Below are positions 60,101-64,000 of a DNA stretch of 64,000 nt, one piece after another. Under the pieces are notes generated by a model. That model was given only the letters and a program-made list of their open reading frames with translations, was not told where the DNA came from and ran no database searches. Source of the stretch: Panorpa germanica (Eukaryota; Arthropoda; Insecta; Mecoptera; Panorpidae); assembly GCA_963678705.1 (NCBI GenBank), contig OY783204.1, positions 20,470,759 through 20,534,758 on the forward strand, read 5' to 3'. Each line of letters begins with the position of its first letter. Position 1 is the stretch's first letter. A program made the translations under genes and the position numbers.

Positions 60101-63100
60101 GTGAGTTCAAAAAACATTTATTTATTTTTAATATTCAATTTTTTAAATGTAAGTCGTCAATTTTGTAAACGTATACATGTCTACAACTATATCCGGTAAT
60201 CTTTATCACAATTTTTATAACATTCATTTATATTACGCCAACTTTTTTAAATGTTGTTACAAAATAAATTAAACCCTATTTCCACTCACTCAGTTTTAGT
60301 GTTAATTTAAGATTTTAACCTAAAATGGCAAGTGTTACACAATTCAACTGTGTTTTTAATTACGTGTTTTTAAAGTTTATACCTTAACACCTTTTTTAAC
60401 AATTAAAGATTCTTTCTTGCGGATCTTTTTTGATTAAATATTACTATGTATGTATGTATGTAAGGTAACATTCATGCTTTGACTTAAGACTTTCTCTAAT
60501 TTTAAATTTGGTCTCGTTTTGTCTTATTAACACCAGCTATCAAAATTACAATGTAATTGAAACATCAACATTGTAGAATGTAATCAATTGTTTAAGAAAT
60601 CATTTTATTTAAAATACATTCTTAAGTGATTGTGAAATTTATAAACTATCTCAAGTACAATTTTATCTATAACAATTGCAAGCCGATATTATAAATAGAA
60701 ACACTTGTATATTTCCGTTATCATAAGAAAAAAACTTATAAATTGCTAAATACTTAATTGGAAACTAATCTAGTAATAATTTTATTTATTTTGTAATAAC
60801 ACTTGAAAAGTTTCCGTGATATATTCGTAATGTACTTTATGTAAATCCTCTTATAAATTGGTTAATATATTATGGAACATTCAGACTAGAGTAATATTTA
60901 TATACGCTATGTTTTGTTTCACTCACGCTCATTTTATTATGGAGAGTGCGAGCGAAACATAAAATATACTGCACGGGTCTGGATGGATTATTACACGTTG
61001 CATAAAATAAGGAAGGTTGCATAAAAAGACATAAATAAGGTCTAGTACACACCCGAATATGTTGGAGTTGACTTCGAGCCGAGCCAACATCAGTTAAGGA
61101 GGTACAGGACGTACCGTCAATGGAAAAAGTTGATCTCTCGGTAATACGAAATGCAAAATACGAAGTACATGAGGGACGAGCAAATATTAGGACTGTACCT
61201 TTGAAAATGAATTTTTCAATTCCCTATTAAACTGCTTTTTGCTTGTTAATGCATATAGTAGTTTAATAAATGAAAAAATACCTATAATTAATATAAAATT
61301 TATATTAATTCAATTTAAATTCAAATTAAATATTTTGAAAAAGGAATAATAAATTTGGCAACGCTGTAAATTTACGTGTGTTAACGCATGCGTGATTTGG
61401 TTCTTCGACAAATAAATTGTTATATTTTATATAATATTTATTGAGATTTTGAATTTCCCGCTCAAATTGGCATTTGCAACGTTGCCGGTCATAACCCACA
61501 ATTACTTTTTCTTACTGGTTTTATTTAAATATTTTCGTATATAGGTATCCTTTTGATAATTTTCTTTTTGCAATAGTTACAGAAAAGATTCTTTTATATA
61601 CACCTAGTTTTTGAAAGCCGTGTCACCATTTTTTTTATAGTTAAAAGTTATATTATGTGGTGAAATTGAGCTAAACATTATGATTTGTATGGAAAATGAC
61701 TATTTTTAATCATGTAGAAAAAGAAAACTATGAACCCTAGGTCTCTAAAAATTTGAGACAGCATGTATTTTAACTATTTGTATCGACAATCCAAATTTCA
61801 CGACGTTTTCATCATTTACGTTTACGTCCTATACCTCCTTAACATGAGCCTTAGTTAAAATTTCACGAGTCTTTAGTTAAAATAATTCTTAAATAAAAAT
61901 AATAATCCTAATTTTTATATTTGTGTGATAAACAATACAATAATATATTCTTTTTAATGTATTTTCCATCGGACTCAAAAACGATCAGACATGTTGGTCG
62001 AGCCAACTTACGCAAACGTGTATAGGACCTTTATCTGTTAACTGCCAATCGTACCAATAGCATCTCATTGCAATTCACATCTTCATATTTCATTCTGATA
62101 ATCTTTAAGTAGTAGCTCTTTGTGTGGACAGACATATATTAATAGAAGATCATCTCATCGAGAAATGAACCAGATCTATCAAACTCGAATCCCGCAGTAA
62201 TATTAGCAATGTTTTAAAAGCTTTCACTTTTAAATGAATATATTCTGTTTTAAATTTCGAAATATTTATTTAGATTTATCTTTATTAATTAAGGTTAATT
62301 ATTATAATTTAAATAATATTTCAAAACCCTTTTATTCGTATTTAAAATAGATCCATTTTCTAAATAGATTAAATTACAAAATTATTATAGTTTTATAAAT
62401 AAAGATATGTGATGAGACTATTTTTAGAAATTCAACACCAATAAATAAGCGATATTATTTAGTACTTTCCATTGTACACATTTCGCGGATGTGCAGATAG
62501 TTTTTGTTTTAACATGCGCTTTGTAACTGAAAGTGGGCCGGAAGAAAATATCACAATTTTGACTTCTTTAAAAAGACCTTAATAAAAAGTCTCACGGTAA
62601 CATTTTTAAAAGTATTCATATGTGAAAACAGCGAAAGGTCATAGCTAAAATCGAATTTGAAATAGGTCCTCTGAAATTTGGAGTACAACATCCAGTTAGT
62701 ATTTAATTTTGGGCAGTTTTTGTCTGTATCTCACTAGCTACAACCCTGCAACGGCAATTTGAGTAAAAGATCCCAAAAAAAAAAACAGTTTTCAAATTAA
62801 ATTTGTTTTTACACACAACAACATTATCATGGACTAGTTTCTAATAGGCCCATAATAAAATAGTGATTATAAATCCACATACAGTGGCGCGATATAATTT
62901 TAAAAGGGCTTGGGCAAATTTGAATTTGATGGTCCCACAGTTTAAATTTCAATGTTTTTGATACCATAATGAATTTATAAATGAAACGATATATTATAGA
63001 TTCTATTATATCCAATGGATTTCTTTTTAAATTGGTTTGTTTAATACCACAGGTGCCCCATATATTTTTTATTGAAAAAGTTCATCTACGTATTACAAAA

Positions 63101-64000
63101 TTATAAGTAATTGGGTAGATACAAATTATCATTTTGCCTTTTTATAAATAACAAATTACTTAAACACTTACTCCCTTACGCTATAGCCTAAATCGTAATA
63201 CACCCCTGCATTACATACCTATAATTTATAATGACCTTGAGTTACACAACGTATGCATTACGTCTATTGATTTTATGCTGCAACATTACTCGTACGTACC
63301 AGCACATACTGCAGAGGAATCCGTCTGCAGGTACTTTTAAAATACACCACGGTACTGATCACCTACATGCAGTACTTCCGGGTTAATAACTCCAGGTTGT
63401 CAGCTCTTGCACGAACTTTAGGGGAATACAATATTTTACATAAGAACACATAAAGGGTGCTATGTAAATGGAGCAATATTCAAACAATTTCTTGCATTAG
63501 GGCAATATTCCACGCAATACTATAAATTGAGAAGAAAAAAAATCATATTAATTAATCTTTAAATTTAGTCACACAAATTTTCTTTAAATAGTTCTTTATT
63601 TGAAAAAAACTTATTAGAAAGAAAATATTGTAGTGAAATAAATCTCTCCATATTCTTTTAGAACAGGTTGAAATTAGTTTAGGTAGTACAAGAGATAGGA
63701 AAAATGATAAAGGACCTTTTTGAAGAAAAATTAATGAATTTTCTAATGCTACCGGTGTTGAGAAATCACAGAATAAAATTTTTAATATTTGTATTTGTTG
63801 AAAGTTAATAAATTTAAATTAAATTTAAAAAAATCATCAATAATAATTTATGATTTTAGAAACATTTCCATTCACAAATTTGCATAGCTCTAGCAAGTAA
63901 AGTATGATGAATATGGTTAGGGTAAAAGTTCATAAGACATTTTTTATGCAAAAGTAATTTTACGGTCTACAAAATTTATCTGAAACGTTTTTGAAAATCT
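60101..64000 (+). other. Start of the next bun intron
   Basis: It begins GTGAGT, and no acceptor followed by the expected TSC-box continuation (D-L-V-K...) is found before the window ends. It holds the TTAA element at 61098-61838, a TATG microsatellite at about 60445-60461 and a hAT-like CAGTGGCGCGATATAA start at about 62883. The 60-62-codon minus-strand frames at 60870-61052 and 62827-63015 are not convincing. Confidence 0.7.
61098..61838 (-). mobile_element. TTAA-flanked element, copy 2 (inverted relative to copy 1)
   Basis: TTAA flanks it at 61094-61097 and 61839-61842. Its ends GGAGGTACAGGACGTACCGT and, inverted, GGAGGTATAGGACGTAAACG form TIRs. It is a near full-length inverted copy of 56643-57387 and carries the same internal landmarks. 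It lies 1.0 kb after the TSC-box exon. No transposase is encoded. Confidence 0.85.

Noticed and set aside
1..64000. CRISPR arrays, bacterial operons, rRNA genes or viral genes
   Set aside because: No regularly spaced repeats with unique spacers, no dense ORFs, no rRNA-like stretches and no recognisable viral proteins were seen.

Overview
The window looks like a piece of an AT-rich insect (at least arthropod) nuclear genome. It has long introns, GT/AG splice sites, very few long ORFs and many small inverted-repeat and TTAA- or 8-bp-duplication transposon relics. There are no operons, ribosome binding sites or other bacterial signals. I cannot name the species.

The one gene I recognise with confidence is the insect TSC22/bunched gene (bun) on the + strand, present only in part. 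The 52-nt exon at 60049-60100 encodes the start of the TSC box (SGTSAVAIDNKIEQAM). Its 3' neighbours, with the rest of the TSC box and the leucine zipper, lie beyond the right edge. Upstream are two clear alternative first coding exons, at 49779-49879 and 29294-29412. Both begin with ATG, end in a good donor, and stop in the same phase (two bases of a codon), as the 60049 exon requires. Between them, 34185-37057 holds a third coding block. It is a 645-codon, Ser/Asn/Lys/Thr-rich ORF made of nested tandem repeats, followed in the same frame by three TAA stops. A last open segment ends at a strong donor, again in phase 2. I infer that this block is either a fast-evolving, partly decayed long-isoform exon of bun or an unrelated nested gene. 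The tandem repeats carry an SCLK...RHVRF arrangement that resembles the SILK + RVxF docking pair for protein phosphatase 1.

Layout: 1-29293 is non-coding, either upstream or a first intron. It has a nested fold-back element at 144-1290, several MITE families, a tRNA-like SINE, and a truncated non-LTR retrotransposon end at 24521-25013 with a second fragment at 27498-27740. 29294-37057 holds the alternative exon and the repeat-protein block. 37058-49278 is intronic, with hAT-type and other repeats. 49279-49879 is a GC-rich promoter, leader and first exon. 49880-60048 is a 10.2-kb intron containing a pair of CRE palindromes and several repeats. 60049-60100 is the TSC-box exon. 60101-64000 is the start of the next intron. 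Two ~745-bp copies of one TTAA-flanked element lie in opposite orientation on either side of the TSC-box exon, so the pre-mRNA could fold around it.

Almost all other ORFs of 60-130 codons are AT-rich chance frames or lie inside repeats, and I did not call them genes.
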